A DNA stretch of 64,000 nucleotides from Sunxiuqinia dokdonensis (GTDB taxonomy: Bacteria > Bacteroidota > Bacteroidia > Bacteroidales > Prolixibacteraceae), in NCBI RefSeq assembly GCF_001270965.1, contig NZ_LGIA01000025.1, positions 23,015 through 87,014 on the forward strand, in the 5' to 3' direction. A model generated the notes under the pieces. That model did no database searches and was not told the DNA's origin. It was given only the letters and a program-made list of their open reading frames with translations. The position numbers and the translations under genes are program-made. Below, piece by piece: positions 53,787 through 62,971 of the stretch (positions within the stretch are counted from its first letter, which is position 1; each line of letters opens with the position of its first letter).

Positions 53787-54668
53787 TTAATTTCGCTTGT
53801 CGGCACCCCACATCAACTTATTGCGGAGCGTGCTGAAAAAACTGTGTCCGGGAAGTTTCAACGTTCTGACATGAAAATCGGCTTTTCGTATGTGTAGTTC
53901 ACCCGGAAAATCGATGGCTTGAGAACGTGAGTCTAGCGAAGTCAGGAATTGGTGACCCCGGCCTTCAACCTGCAGGCGAAGTGAAATATTGTCGGGGACA
54001 ACAATTGGCCGGACGGTCAGGTTATGGGGAGCAATTGGCGTAATGATCAGGCTCTGCGAATCGGGGGTTAAAATGGGACCGCCCACGCTTAAGGAGTATG
54101 CGGTTGAACCTGTCGGAGTGGATATGATCAATCCGTCGGCCCAGTAGGTATTCAGATATTCTTCATTCAGGTAGGTATGGACACTGATCATCGACGAGGT
54201 ATCCAGCTTGGTGATGGCAATTTCATTTAGCGCATAGTTAAAATCGCCAAACAACTGCTTACTTTCATCCAGTTGCAAGACCGAACGTTCTTCAATTTCA
54301 AACCGCCCCTCCAAAATATCATCAATAGCCTTATCCAGGTCTTCGCGTGCAATATCCGACAAAAATCCGAGTCGCCCCAAGTTGAGTCCAATGGCCGGAA
54401 TGGTCCGGTTCTTCAAAGTCAGCACCGACTGCAGAAAAGTACCGTCGCCACCAATGCTAAAAAGAAAACGAACTTCGTCGGGCAAATCATTGCCCGCATT
54501 AAAAAGTCCTTTGACTTCGGGCTGAACACGACAATTAGCCTTAACAAATTCATAAAAAGGCCTGTACATGTAATACTGAATCTTTCGTTCTTTCAACAAA
54601 TCAAACAATCGGGATAAATCGGAGGAGAAGGCGGAATCAATATTGATTCCAAATATTGCAATAATCAT
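53787..54668 (-). CDS. nadK: NAD kinase
   Basis: A 293-residue kinase making NADP. FSIGGDGTFLQSVLTLKNR has the GGDG ATP motif (near 75), GLNLGRLGFLSDIAREDLD, NEIAITKLDTSSMISV (NE motif) and the substrate loop ADGLIISTPTGSTAYSLSVGGPI are all present, as in the family. It starts 14 bases after the CBS-domain gene and is followed by a gap of 186 bases before DUF6089. Confidence 0.95.
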   Translation of the reverse strand: MIIAIFGINIDSAFSSDLSRLFDLLKERKIQYYMYRPFYEFVKANCRVQPEVKGLFNAGNDLPDEVRFLFSIGGDGTFLQSVLTLKNRTIPAIGLNLGRLGFLSDIAREDLDKAIDDILEGRFEIEERSVLQLDESKQLFGDFNYALNEIAITKLDTSSMISVHTYLNEEYLNTYWADGLIISTPTGSTAYSLSVGGPILTPDSQSLIITPIAPHNLTVRPIVVPDNISLRLQVEGRGHQFLTSLDSRSQAIDFPGELHIRKADFHVRTLKLPGHSFFSTLRNKLMWGADKRN

Positions 54669-54682
54669 AGGGTTTTCCTGGG

Positions 54683-55348
54683 CTAAATATTCATATACTT
54701 GATCAGTTGATTATAGCGGTCGTCATAAAGGTTGTTCAAAATGGATTCGTCCATAAAAACGGCACGGATTGAGTAATCGTAACGCACAAAAGTCTGAATA
54801 ATTGGCGATAAATCAACCTGATTTATTTTCAGCGTAATCAACAGTTCCTTCGAATCGTCTTCCTTGTAAGTGTACAAGCTCAAAATTTTCGCATCATTCC
54901 CTTCAACAATCTGGGCAATCTGCGGCAGCGAATAATCAATTGGAGTCACCTCCAGTACGATAATCCCGCCGGGTTCGTGAACGGCAACCAGATCAGCAAA
55001 CTTTTTCGACAAATCCATCACCGAAACAACACCCATATAGCTGTGTTTCAAATCGAGAACGGGAACCAAACTCAGTTTCAATTCCGACATCACCGAAGCG
55101 ATTTCGTATATATGCTGATTGGAATGCACGTGCGGAGGCGCCATGTGTTCGCGGCATTCATCCATTTTTTTATCAATCAGGTTCAAGTCATAAATCGCTT
55201 TATCCGAAATCAGTCCGATGTACTCGCGACCGTCCACAACTGGAAGATGTGAGATCCGAAAAATCTCCATCCAGTTCAGCGCCTTCTGTCCGTCATCGGT
55301 CAGTCTGAGCGAAGGAATAACGTCCGATATGAGCTGTTTTGCGATCAA
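54683..55348 (-). CDS. CBS-domain protein
   Basis: A 221-residue protein with two CBS motifs: the first from AKQLISDVIPSLRLTDDGQKAL to VVDGREYIGLISDKAI (about 3-55), the second from MSELKLSLVPVLDLKHSYMGVVSVMD (about 90-115). The C-terminal 95 residues look like an ACT-type fold (IIVLEVTPIDYSLPQIAQIVE). It probably senses adenosyl ligands. The start at 55348 is TTG; no in-frame ATG precedes it, and the start aligns with related proteins. It is divergent from pdxJ with 54 bases between, and is co-transcribed with nadK. Confidence 0.85.
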   Translation of the reverse strand: MIAKQLISDVIPSLRLTDDGQKALNWMEIFRISHLPVVDGREYIGLISDKAIYDLNLIDKKMDECREHMAPPHVHSNQHIYEIASVMSELKLSLVPVLDLKHSYMGVVSVMDLSKKFADLVAVHEPGGIIVLEVTPIDYSLPQIAQIVEGNDAKILSLYTYKEDDSKELLITLKINQVDLSPIIQTFVRYDYSIRAVFMDESILNNLYDDRYNQLIKYMNI

Positions 55349-55402
55349 TTTTTTAATTGTTTCAATTGTATGTTGTAACTTGCAAGCCTCTATTTTATCA
55401 TT

Positions 55403-56119
55403 ATGACAAGACTAAGTGTAAATATAAACAAAATCGCAACACTAAGAAATTCCAGGGGTGGTAAAATCCCGAACGTTCTTGATGCTGCCATTAACTGTCA
55501 AAAATTTGGTGCTGAGGGAATTACCGTCCATCCCCGGCCCGATGAACGGCACATTACCCGGAAAGATGTTTACGATATTAAACCCCACATTACCACCGAA
55601 TTTAACATTGAAGGCTATCCAAGTGACGATTTTATCAAACTGGTGACGGATATTCAAGCCGATCAGGCCACCTTGGTACCCGATGAGCCGGGACAGCTCA
55701 CCTCCGACCATGGGTGGAACACCGTAAAACACCATGATTTTCTGGTTGATGTGATTGGACGGCTGAAGGCTGCCGGGATTCGGACCTCAATATTTGTCGA
55801 TCCCGACTTGCATGCTGTTGAAGGGGCCGCCAAAGTTGGAGCCGACCGTATTGAATTGTACACCGAACCCTATGCCACCATGTATCCACTGGATCCGGAC
55901 AAAGCCATTGCCCCTTTTATTGACTCCGCCAAACTAGCCCGGCAATTAAACCTGGGGATCAATGCTGGTCACGATCTGAGCTTGAAAAATCTCAAATTCC
56001 TGATCGACAAAATTCCCTACATCGATGAAGTTTCCATCGGCCATGCGCTTATTGCCGATGCCCTTTACCTGGGATTGAAGAATACCATTCACGAGTACCT
56101 GGAGTGTATCCAGCCATAA
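55403..56119 (+). CDS. pdxJ: Pyridoxine 5'-phosphate synthase
   Basis: A 238-residue TIM-barrel enzyme condensing 3-amino-2-oxopropyl phosphate and deoxyxylulose phosphate. RLSVNINKIATLRNSRGG, GITVHPRPDERHITRKDVYD (catalytic His and Glu), VTLVPDEPGQLTSDHGW-type sequence (ATLVPDEPGQLTSDHGW) and GINAGHDLSLKNLKFL, EVSIGHALIADALY are all family motifs. Complete length. Confidence 0.96.
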   Translation: MTRLSVNINKIATLRNSRGGKIPNVLDAAINCQKFGAEGITVHPRPDERHITRKDVYDIKPHITTEFNIEGYPSDDFIKLVTDIQADQATLVPDEPGQLTSDHGWNTVKHHDFLVDVIGRLKAAGIRTSIFVDPDLHAVEGAAKVGADRIELYTEPYATMYPLDPDKAIAPFIDSAKLARQLNLGINAGHDLSLKNLKFLIDKIPYIDEVSIGHALIADALYLGLKNTIHEYLECIQP

Positions 56120-56242
56120 ACAAGCTGGCATTCACAAAAAAAAGTTGGATTATCCGCGTGTATCTCTGTTTGTTCTGTCCTGGTTCTCATTTATTGCCAC
56201 CCCCTAGTCATCCAATTATCAACGATCGCTCCAAAACAAAGG

Positions 56243-56281
56243 AATGACCACCAAATGACAATTGAATGACCTTGTAACGAC
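56243..56281 (+). repeat. Four AATGAC motifs at 11-base spacing
   Basis: AATGAC at 56243-56248, 56254-56259 and 56265-56270, and AACGAC at 56276-56281, each start 11 bases after the last. Lies 41-80 bases before the alpha/beta hydrolase gene in a 203-base gap that otherwise holds nothing I can name. Spacing of about one helical turn suggests direct-repeat protein sites. Confidence 0.5.
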
Positions 56282-56322
56282 AGAAGGTAAACTTTCGGAT
56301 TTTATTTAAAGAATCAGTCTTT

Positions 56323-57132
56323 ATGAAACTATACTACCGCGAAGAAGGCAAAGAAAACGAGCAAACCATTGTGATTGTGCATGGGCTTTACGGTTCGTCA
56401 GACAATTGGCTGACGGTTGGCAAAAAGCTCGGAAAAATGCACCACGTGTATATGGTCGACCAGCGGAACCACGGCCGTTCGCCCAATGCGGACGAGCACA
56501 ATTACGAAGATATGACAGAAGATTTGGCTGGGTTCTTTGAAGAACACCAAATCGAAAAAGCAATCGTTATCGGACACAGCATGGGCGGAAAAACAGCCAT
56601 GTACTTCGCTGCACAATACCCGGAGAAAATTGACAAGCTGATCGTTGCGGATATCGCCCCGAAAAATTATTTCGAACTTCAGGAAAAAGGACAATATTAC
56701 CTGCACCAGCACATTCTCGAATCGCTGAAAGAAGTGCGGAAACACCAATTTGAAACGCGTGAGGAAATTGCCGACTTTTTAAGCCTTAAACTCGACAACA
56801 AAGGCTTGGTGATGTTTTTGTTGAAAAACGTTTATCGAAACAAGCAAACCAAAAAATTCGACTGCCGCATCAATGTCGATGTACTGTACGACCACCTGGA
56901 TGAAGTTATCAGTGGGGTAAACTATCGCTGGATGGAAGATCGGATGCCGATTTTAAACTATCCGGTGCTGTTTATCAAAGGTGAAAAATCACCTTATATT
57001 TCCGAAGAAGACGAGAAAAAGATTAAAGAGATTTACCCCGAAGCGCAAATCACCACCATTCCCGATGCGGGACACTGGCTTCATGCCGAGCAGCCCAAAT
57101 TGTTTATGGAAGCGCTCGAAAGATTTATTTGA
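56323..57132 (+). CDS. Alpha/beta hydrolase
   Basis: A 269-residue soluble hydrolase resembling YbfF esterases. The oxyanion region is VIVHGLYGSSDNWLTVG, the nucleophile elbow is VIGHSMGGKTAMYFA (Ser near 87), an Asp lies in the LFIKGEKSPYI stretch area, and the catalytic His is in IPDAGHWLHAEQP (near 248). Substrate not evident. It faces a GNAT gene on the other strand with 42 bases between. Confidence 0.9.
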   Translation: MKLYYREEGKENEQTIVIVHGLYGSSDNWLTVGKKLGKMHHVYMVDQRNHGRSPNADEHNYEDMTEDLAGFFEEHQIEKAIVIGHSMGGKTAMYFAAQYPEKIDKLIVADIAPKNYFELQEKGQYYLHQHILESLKEVRKHQFETREEIADFLSLKLDNKGLVMFLLKNVYRNKQTKKFDCRINVDVLYDHLDEVISGVNYRWMEDRMPILNYPVLFIKGEKSPYISEEDEKKIKEIYPEAQITTIPDAGHWLHAEQPKLFMEALERFI

Positions 57133-57174
57133 CTCTGCAGTTGGACTAACGCCGTAAAGCTTTGTTCCGACACC

Positions 57175-57669
57175 TCAAAGCGTCTTCCCTAAAACCAACA
57201 TTTGCGAGCCGTCAGGAAGGTAATTGTCGATTCGGCCATGCTCCGTAAAACCTTGTTTCCGATAAAACCGGATGGCTTTCTCAAAATCCGGATGTTGGTA
57301 GGTTTCCACAAAAAACTTTCGAAAGCCACGCTGCCGGGCTTTTTCCTCAACTTCCGCCAAGAGCGCTTTGCCATAGCCTTTGCCCTGCTCTGCCGGCGAA
57401 ACGGCAAACCAGGCCAGCCAAACATTTTCGGGTGGTCCCCAGGCATACTGATGAAGCCCCACAATTCCTTTCACCTGATCATCCTTCCACCATAAATAGT
57501 AATCGTGCCCATCATTTAACCCGTGCCCTGCACATTCAAAATGAAAATGCATGGTTTCGGCAGCCCACTTTCCTTCATCCTCGTTCATGGCCTGGCTAAT
57601 CAATTCTACGGCCTTCTCAATATTTTGGGCCTGCATATGGGTAATTTCAATTGTTCTGTGTTCCTTCAT
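57175..57669 (-). CDS. GNAT family N-acetyltransferase
   Basis: A 164-residue acetyltransferase. Motif A is VWLAWFAVSPAEQGKGYGKALLAEVEEKA (shown in part: AEQGKGYGKALL), with the Q/RxxGxG/A acetyl-CoA loop, and FFVETYQHPDFEKAIRFYRK gives motif B. The start is ATG at 57669 (MKEHRTIEI); the extension to a TTG at 57726 adds a Lys-rich stretch without family similarity. Substrate unknown. Confidence 0.87.
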   Translation of the reverse strand: MKEHRTIEITHMQAQNIEKAVELISQAMNEDEGKWAAETMHFHFECAGHGLNDGHDYYLWWKDDQVKGIVGLHQYAWGPPENVWLAWFAVSPAEQGKGYGKALLAEVEEKARQRGFRKFFVETYQHPDFEKAIRFYRKQGFTEHGRIDNYLPDGSQMLVLGKTL

Positions 57670-57880
57670 TTTCACGACGAATTTGATTTTGTTTTCAGTA
57701 TAGAAAGTCGATAAACGACGTTTCAAACTTATTCAAAAAAGGTAAGAAAACACAAGAAAGAAGGCATTGTCGCAATCCTCCCCCTGATTCGTCGTATTTA
57801 CACTTCATCATTTTGAGAAAATGGTGCTAATTTTATCCAATCGGATTAGTAGAAAAAATTGACACTCAAAACGATTCATC

Positions 57881-58759
57881 ATGAAAACAAAAGACAAAAC
57901 AGAAATCACCGTCAGTGCGACCATTCAGGCACCCGTTGAAAAAGTTTGGCAAGTGTGGACTGACCCAAAGCATATTGTACACTGGAACAACGCCTCCGAC
58001 GACTGGCACACGCCCTCAGCCGAAAGCGACTTGCGCGCGGGAGGCACCTTCCGTTCGCGTATGGAAGCCAAAGACGGCAGTATGGGCTTTGATTTTGAAG
58101 GCGTGTTTGACGAGGTAATCCCGAACCAAAAGCTGAGCTACACCATGGGCGACAACCGACACGTAGAAATCGTGTTTAGCAGCCATGGGAAGGACACCAA
58201 AGTTGAAGAAACCTTTGAGGCCGAAACAAGCAACTCGCCCGAAATGCAGCGCGAAGGCTGGCAAGCCATTTTAAACAACTTCAAAAACTACGTTGAATCT
58301 TCGAACAAACAGGAAACGATGCATTTTGAAATTGAAATCGATGCCCCGGCACAAGCGGTTTACCAAACCATGCTCGACGAAAAGCATTACCGCGAATGGA
58401 CCGCCCTTTTTAACCCGACATCGCACTACCGCGGGTCGTGGGAGAAAGGCGAAAAGATTCTTTTTATTGGGGAAGATGAAAAAGGAAACGCCGGCGGAAT
58501 GGTGGCCCGAATCAAGGAAAATATTCCAAACAAATTTGTTAGCATCCAACACCTGGGACTCCTTCAAGGCGATCAGGAGATTACAAGCGGCCCCGAAGTT
58601 GATGGCTGGGCTGGGGCCCTGGAGAACTACACCTTCGAGGAAGCAGATGGAAAAACCCAACTTTCGGTCGATGTCGATACCAACAAAGAATACAAAGCGT
58701 ACTTTTCGGAAACCTGGCCCAAGGCCTTGAATAAACTGAAAGAAATTTGCGAAAAATAA
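57881..58759 (+). CDS. Tandem SRPBCC (START-like) domain protein
   Basis: A 292-residue protein made of two successive AHSA1/SRPBCC domains: the first from ITVSATIQAPVEKVWQVWTDP to about residue 138 and the second from MHFEIEIDAPAQAVYQTMLD onward. Such domains bind hydrophobic ligands in a deep pocket. Two copies in one chain mark an internal duplication or fusion; the second includes a less common WEKGEKILFIGEDEKGN loop. A VOC protein gene starts 27 bases later. Confidence 0.87.
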   Translation: MKTKDKTEITVSATIQAPVEKVWQVWTDPKHIVHWNNASDDWHTPSAESDLRAGGTFRSRMEAKDGSMGFDFEGVFDEVIPNQKLSYTMGDNRHVEIVFSSHGKDTKVEETFEAETSNSPEMQREGWQAILNNFKNYVESSNKQETMHFEIEIDAPAQAVYQTMLDEKHYREWTALFNPTSHYRGSWEKGEKILFIGEDEKGNAGGMVARIKENIPNKFVSIQHLGLLQGDQEITSGPEVDGWAGALENYTFEEADGKTQLSVDVDTNKEYKAYFSETWPKALNKLKEICEK

Positions 58760-58785
58760 TTATCAACCACAAAAACACAACAATT

Positions 58786-59229
58786 ATGGGCACAGTAAGC
58801 ACCTATTTAAATTTCCACCGCAACACGGAGGAAGCGTTCAACTTTTACAAGTCTGTTTTCGGCACAGAATTTCCAAGCGAAGGAATCATGCGATACAAAG
58901 ATGTTCCACCGTCGGTAGAAATGCCTCCCCTCCCCGAAGCTGACCAAGACCTGGTGATGCACGTCTCCTTACCCATTCTTGGCGGTCACCTGCTCATGGG
59001 ATCCGACGCGCCCGAATCCATGGGATTCAAACTCAACCAAGGCAACAATGTCTACATCACCCTGTTGCCGGACACCCGGAAGGAAACAGAACGCCTGTTT
59101 AATGCCCTGGCGGAGGGTGGCGAAGTAGAAATGCCCTTGCAAGACATGTTTTGGGGCGATTACTACGGAAGTTGCAAGGACCGTTTTGGCGTGCATTGGG
59201 CACTAAATTGCGAAGAGAAGGCAAGTTGA
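58786..59229 (+). CDS. VOC (PhnB/glyoxalase-like) family protein
   Basis: A 147-residue protein of the PhnB-like VOC class. It starts MGTVSTYLNFHRNTEEAFNFYKSVFG and has MHVSLPILGGHLLMGSD and the C-terminal FWGDYYGSCKDRFGVHWALN motif, in which DYYGxxxDxFG is diagnostic. The function of most members is unknown. The start is the ATG at 58786; the earlier TTG at 58747 overlaps the upstream gene. The stop overlaps the next gene as TGATG. Confidence 0.9.
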   Translation: MGTVSTYLNFHRNTEEAFNFYKSVFGTEFPSEGIMRYKDVPPSVEMPPLPEADQDLVMHVSLPILGGHLLMGSDAPESMGFKLNQGNNVYITLLPDTRKETERLFNALAEGGEVEMPLQDMFWGDYYGSCKDRFGVHWALNCEEKAS

Positions 59230-59531
59230 TGGCATTATCGCAACGAACTTGCAACAACGGTCACCAGTACTACAAAAGCAGTGACTGCCCTAATTGCCCG
59301 GTGTGCGAGGCCGAGCGGAAACCGGAGAATGGCTTTCTGTCACTACTCGCGGCCCCGGCAAGACGGGCTTTGGAAAACGAAGGTATCCGAACAATCCATC
59401 AACTGGCCGAGCGACGCGAATCGGAGATTCTGAAGCTGCACGGCATGGGAAAGGCCTCATTGCCCAAGCTTCATTCGGCACTAAAAGAACACGGGCTCCG
59501 TTTTCAACCGGAGCCTAACTCGAAAAAATAA
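59229..59531 (+). CDS. Small zinc-knuckle plus HhH (RNAP alpha-CTD-like) protein
   Basis: A 100-residue protein. Residues 5-30 hold Cys and His (TCNNGHQYYKSSDCPNCPVCE) in a pattern that could bind zinc; residues 42-95 form a helix-hairpin-helix domain like the RNA polymerase alpha C-terminal domain: APARRALENEGIRTIHQLAE, ILKLHGMGKASLPKLHSAL. The start is the ATG at 59229, sharing a base with the previous stop, so it is translated with the VOC gene. Possible nucleic-acid binding; function unknown. Confidence 0.75.
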   Translation: MALSQRTCNNGHQYYKSSDCPNCPVCEAERKPENGFLSLLAAPARRALENEGIRTIHQLAERRESEILKLHGMGKASLPKLHSALKEHGLRFQPEPNSKK

Positions 59532-59609
59532 AATCGCTTGGTCGGCATAGCCATGGCATCTCCAGCTATGGTCAGGAACAGCTAACTATCAATTTAAAAA
59601 AGCAAATTC

Positions 59610-60185
59610 ATGAGGAAAATAATTTCATTTATGCACCTGTCGCTTGACGGCTTTGTAGCGGGACCGAACGGAGAAATGAACTGGATAAAAGTTGACGAGG
59701 AAATTTTTGACTATGTCGGCAAGCGGATCAGCAAAGGCGACACGGCCTTATATGGGCGAGTAACTTATCAGATGATGGAAGACTACTGGCCGACCGCAGC
59801 AGACAAGCCGACCGCAACCAAACACGACATTGAACATTCAAAGTGGTATAGTCAGGTTCACAAAGTTGTTTTATCAAAAACAATGGAAAATACCGGTTTA
59901 ACCAATACTACAATCATCAGCGACAAGCTTGCAGACAAGCTGAATGAAATTAAGCAAAGGGAGGGTGAAGACATCTTGCTTTTTGGCAGCCCCACAGCAA
60001 CCCATTCACTCATTCAACAAAACTTAATTGACGGCTACTGGCTGTTTATCAATCCGATTATTCTTGGACAAGGCATTCCATTTTTTGCAAACATCAAAGA
60101 GAAAATAAAACTCAGGCTGTTGCCAACTAACCGCCAATTTGTTTGTGGAGTAACCGAACTGAACTACGCAGTGGACAGACAATAA
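59610..60185 (+). CDS. Dihydrofolate reductase family protein (RibD C-terminal-like)
   Basis: A 191-residue protein with the RibD-C/YyaP fold: RKIISFMHLSLDGFVAGPNGEM at the N-terminus, TALYGRVTYQMMEDYWP, KVVLSKTMENTGL and ILLFGSPTATHSLIQQNLIDGY, and a C-terminal INPIILGQGIPFF. These are typical of the RibD_C class of reductases. The NADPH-dependent substrate is unknown. Preceded by a gap of 78 bases after the small HhH gene. Confidence 0.87.
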   Translation: MRKIISFMHLSLDGFVAGPNGEMNWIKVDEEIFDYVGKRISKGDTALYGRVTYQMMEDYWPTAADKPTATKHDIEHSKWYSQVHKVVLSKTMENTGLTNTTIISDKLADKLNEIKQREGEDILLFGSPTATHSLIQQNLIDGYWLFINPIILGQGIPFFANIKEKIKLRLLPTNRQFVCGVTELNYAVDRQ

Positions 60186-60237
60186 CAACGAAGGAATTTC
60201 GAAATCGCCTCCTTCGGGTAGCTGTAAAAACGATAAA

Positions 60238-60693
60238 ATGATGCCAGAAAACAGATTACTTAGAATGGACAACGTTGGGCTCGTTGTCGAATCGCTCGAT
60301 AAGGCCATCTCCTTTTTTGCGGAGATTGGGCTGGAACTCGAGGGGAGGACCATCATCGAAGGAAAATGGGCCGGCCGTGTGACCGGACTGGACGGCCAGC
60401 GTGTGGAGATCGCCATGATGGTGACCCCCGACGGTCACAGCCGGCTCGAGATTTCGCAATTCCTGGCCCCACCCGTCATCTCTGATCACCGCGCTGCCCC
60501 GGTAAACGCCCTCGGCTACCTGCGTGTCATGTTTACCGTTGAAGACATTGACGAGCTGCTATCCAGGCTCAGCAAACATGGCACTCAACTCCTAGGCGAA
60601 GTGGTTGAGTACGAAAACACGTATCGGCTCTGCTATATTCGCGGCCCCGAGGGGATCCTCATCGGACTGGCAGAACCACTCAATCATTCGTGA
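60238..60693 (+). CDS. VOC family protein
   Basis: A 151-residue glyoxalase/bleomycin-resistance superfamily protein. RMDNVGLVVESLDKAISFFAEIGLELEG gives the first beta-alpha-beta unit, with GLDGQRVEIAMM and the second unit LRVMFTVEDIDELLSRLSKHG; the last strand is YIRGPEGILIGLAEPL. Its metal ligands cannot be confirmed by eye. Start ATG 60238, with a second ATG immediately after. G+C appears somewhat higher than neighbours over the middle third. Confidence 0.85.
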   Translation: MMPENRLLRMDNVGLVVESLDKAISFFAEIGLELEGRTIIEGKWAGRVTGLDGQRVEIAMMVTPDGHSRLEISQFLAPPVISDHRAAPVNALGYLRVMFTVEDIDELLSRLSKHGTQLLGEVVEYENTYRLCYIRGPEGILIGLAEPLNHS

Positions 60694-60776
60694 TTAAAAA
60701 AATTCCAATTGATCAACGCAACCTTTAATAGCATCAAGCCGTCTGACGGATCTTTATAAACAGCAACTGAATCAAA

Positions 60777-62207
60777 GTGAAAGAAGAGAATTATCCCCCA
60801 CACCATTCAACATTTCGCCAGCGCACGTCCATCTGGCACGAGTTTAAAAACGCGCTCAAAGGAACGGAATCTGACTACACGCAAATTAGTCTCAAAAAAG
60901 CTATTTTTCTATTGGCCGTTCCCATGATTTTGGAATTGGTCATGGAATCAACCTTTGCTGTGGTCGACATCTATTTTGTGGGCAAGCTGGGTGCGTCGGC
61001 AGTTGCCACCGTAGGGTTGACCGAGACCTACCTCTTTTTGCTGTATTCCATTGCCATGGGACTAGCCACCGCCGTAACAGCCATCGTAGCTCGGCGCATT
61101 GGACAGAAAAACAAGGAAGGCGCCGGAACATCAGCCATCCAGTCTATCTTTCTGTCCATTTTGGCCTCCGTCCCATTTGCGCTGGGAGGAATCTTTTTTG
61201 CAAAAGATTTGCTCGCGCTGATGGGTGCGGACGAATGGGCCATTGAGCATGGTTACCGGTACACGCAGTGGATGCTTGGCGGAAATGGCATCATCATGCT
61301 GCTTTTCGTCATCAATGCCGTGTTTCGCGGGGCTGGCGATGCGGCCATTGCCATGCGTGTACTTTGGATTTCAAACGGAATTAATATTCTCCTGGACCCA
61401 CTGCTCATCTTCGGGCTGGGCCCCATTCCGGCTATGGGTATCGAAGGCGCGGCCATTGCCACCAATATTGGCCGGGGTGTTGGTGTAGCCACTCAGTTGT
61501 GGGTCCTTTTCAGAGGAGGCAAGCACATCCGGGCCACCCGTTCGCACCTTCGCTGGGATGCCAAAGCAGCACGCAATATTTTTCGTACTTCATTGGGTGG
61601 AATCGGGCAGATGATTGTGGCAATGACCTCGTGGATCTTTCTAATGCGCATACTTGCTGACGTCGGGAGCGAAGCAGTGGCCGGCTCAACCATTGCCCTG
61701 CGGATCATGATGTTCACGATGATGCCCGCCTGGGGCTTGTCGAATGCGGCAGCCACACTGGTAGGACAAAACCTCGGAGCGGGAAGGCCGGAGCGCGCCG
61801 AATCGGCCATCTGGAAGATCGGAGTCTACAACATGGGATTCTTAATTTCGGTATCAGTCGTTTACTTTTTCTTCAACCGGTCACTCATGCACATCTTCAC
61901 TTCGGATATGCTGGTTACCGAAATCGGCTCAGAATGGTTGCGCATTTTGTCATACTCCTACTTGGTTTATGGCTGGTGGATGGTTTCAACTCAAGCGTTT
62001 AACGGAGCAGGCGACACGAAAACGCCAACCAAAATCAACTTGGTTTTCTTCTGGTTGATACAAATTCCGCTATCCTATTTTCTGGCTATCCAATTCGGAT
62101 GGGAGCACTCCGGCGTTTTCTGGGCGGTGTTTTTTTCAGAAACATCTGCTGGGTTATTCACGCTTTGGCTGTTTACCCGTGGCACTTGGAAACGAATGCA
62201 GGTGTAA
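60777..62207 (+). CDS. MATE family efflux transporter
   Basis: A 476-residue membrane protein with 12 hydrophobic helices after a 40-residue hydrophilic lead. The first MATE repeat starts AIFLLAVPMILELVMESTFA and has VVDIYFVGKLG; GIGQMIVAMTSWIFLMRI-like sequence starts the second, and LVGQNLGAGRPERAES marks the loop between repeats. It would export cationic drugs or toxins using sodium or protons. The start is GTG at 60777; no better start precedes it. Confidence 0.92.
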   Translation: MKEENYPPHHSTFRQRTSIWHEFKNALKGTESDYTQISLKKAIFLLAVPMILELVMESTFAVVDIYFVGKLGASAVATVGLTETYLFLLYSIAMGLATAVTAIVARRIGQKNKEGAGTSAIQSIFLSILASVPFALGGIFFAKDLLALMGADEWAIEHGYRYTQWMLGGNGIIMLLFVINAVFRGAGDAAIAMRVLWISNGINILLDPLLIFGLGPIPAMGIEGAAIATNIGRGVGVATQLWVLFRGGKHIRATRSHLRWDAKAARNIFRTSLGGIGQMIVAMTSWIFLMRILADVGSEAVAGSTIALRIMMFTMMPAWGLSNAAATLVGQNLGAGRPERAESAIWKIGVYNMGFLISVSVVYFFFNRSLMHIFTSDMLVTEIGSEWLRILSYSYLVYGWWMVSTQAFNGAGDTKTPTKINLVFFWLIQIPLSYFLAIQFGWEHSGVFWAVFFSETSAGLFTLWLFTRGTWKRMQV

Positions 62208-62395
62208 ACACGGAGTCAGCTCCGAAAAAAGAGTCATCCGATGAATGATCTCGCAGTGGACTCAATAGTGCTTTTTTGAAAATCAGCCTCCATATACAGC
62301 GATGAACGATTTGGCCTCACGAATCGTTTCAAAACGAATGAATGACTTTTTTAATGACATTCAGTAATAGAGCAAATAATTTAAAAACACCTACC

Positions 62396-62941
62396 ATGTC
62401 AGAAACTTATGTCGCCCTGCTTCGGGGCATTAACGTCGGCGGACATCACAAAGTCCCCATGGCCGAGCTTCGAAAAACAATGGAAAAGATGGGCTTTAAA
62501 AAAGTAAAAACACTGCTCAATTCAGGGAATGTAATTTTTGAAGGAGCTTTCAGTCCAATAACAGATCCTGAAGAACTAGTCAGCACCGGTTTGGAAAAAG
62601 CCTTCGGATTTCCGATCCCGGTGCTGATTCGAACTGCTGAGGAGATCCGGGAACTGATCCGATCCCAGCCGTTTGAAAGAGTGGAAGAAGCCAAAGACAC
62701 CCGTTTGTATGTTTCTTTTTTGAAACATGATCCGAAAATTCAAATTGAGTTACCGTGGACTGCCGATGATGGATCGTTTCGCATCCTGTCGGTACAGCAA
62801 AAGGCCATTTGTAGCGTACTTGATCTGTCGATTACCAACACCGTGAAAGGAATGGATGCCCTCGGACAGCTTTTCAGCAAAGCGACCATGACCACCCGAA
62901 ACTGGAAAACCATCAACAGAATCGCTGAAAAATTAGACTGA
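62396..62941 (+). CDS. DUF1697 domain protein
   Basis: A 181-residue protein of DUF1697: MSETYVALLRGINVGGHHKVPM at the N-terminus, KVKTLLNSGNVIFEG, FGFPIPVLIRTAEEI and the C-terminal GMDALGQLFSKATMTTRNWKTI motif. The family is often present in the order of one or two copies per genome and has no established activity. The start is the ATG at 62396; the longer ORF from 62342 has an unrelated lead. Confidence 0.88.
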   Translation: MSETYVALLRGINVGGHHKVPMAELRKTMEKMGFKKVKTLLNSGNVIFEGAFSPITDPEELVSTGLEKAFGFPIPVLIRTAEEIRELIRSQPFERVEEAKDTRLYVSFLKHDPKIQIELPWTADDGSFRILSVQQKAICSVLDLSITNTVKGMDALGQLFSKATMTTRNWKTINRIAEKLD

Positions 62942-62971
62942 CAGTGATGACAAAAAAAAGCCTCGATAAAA

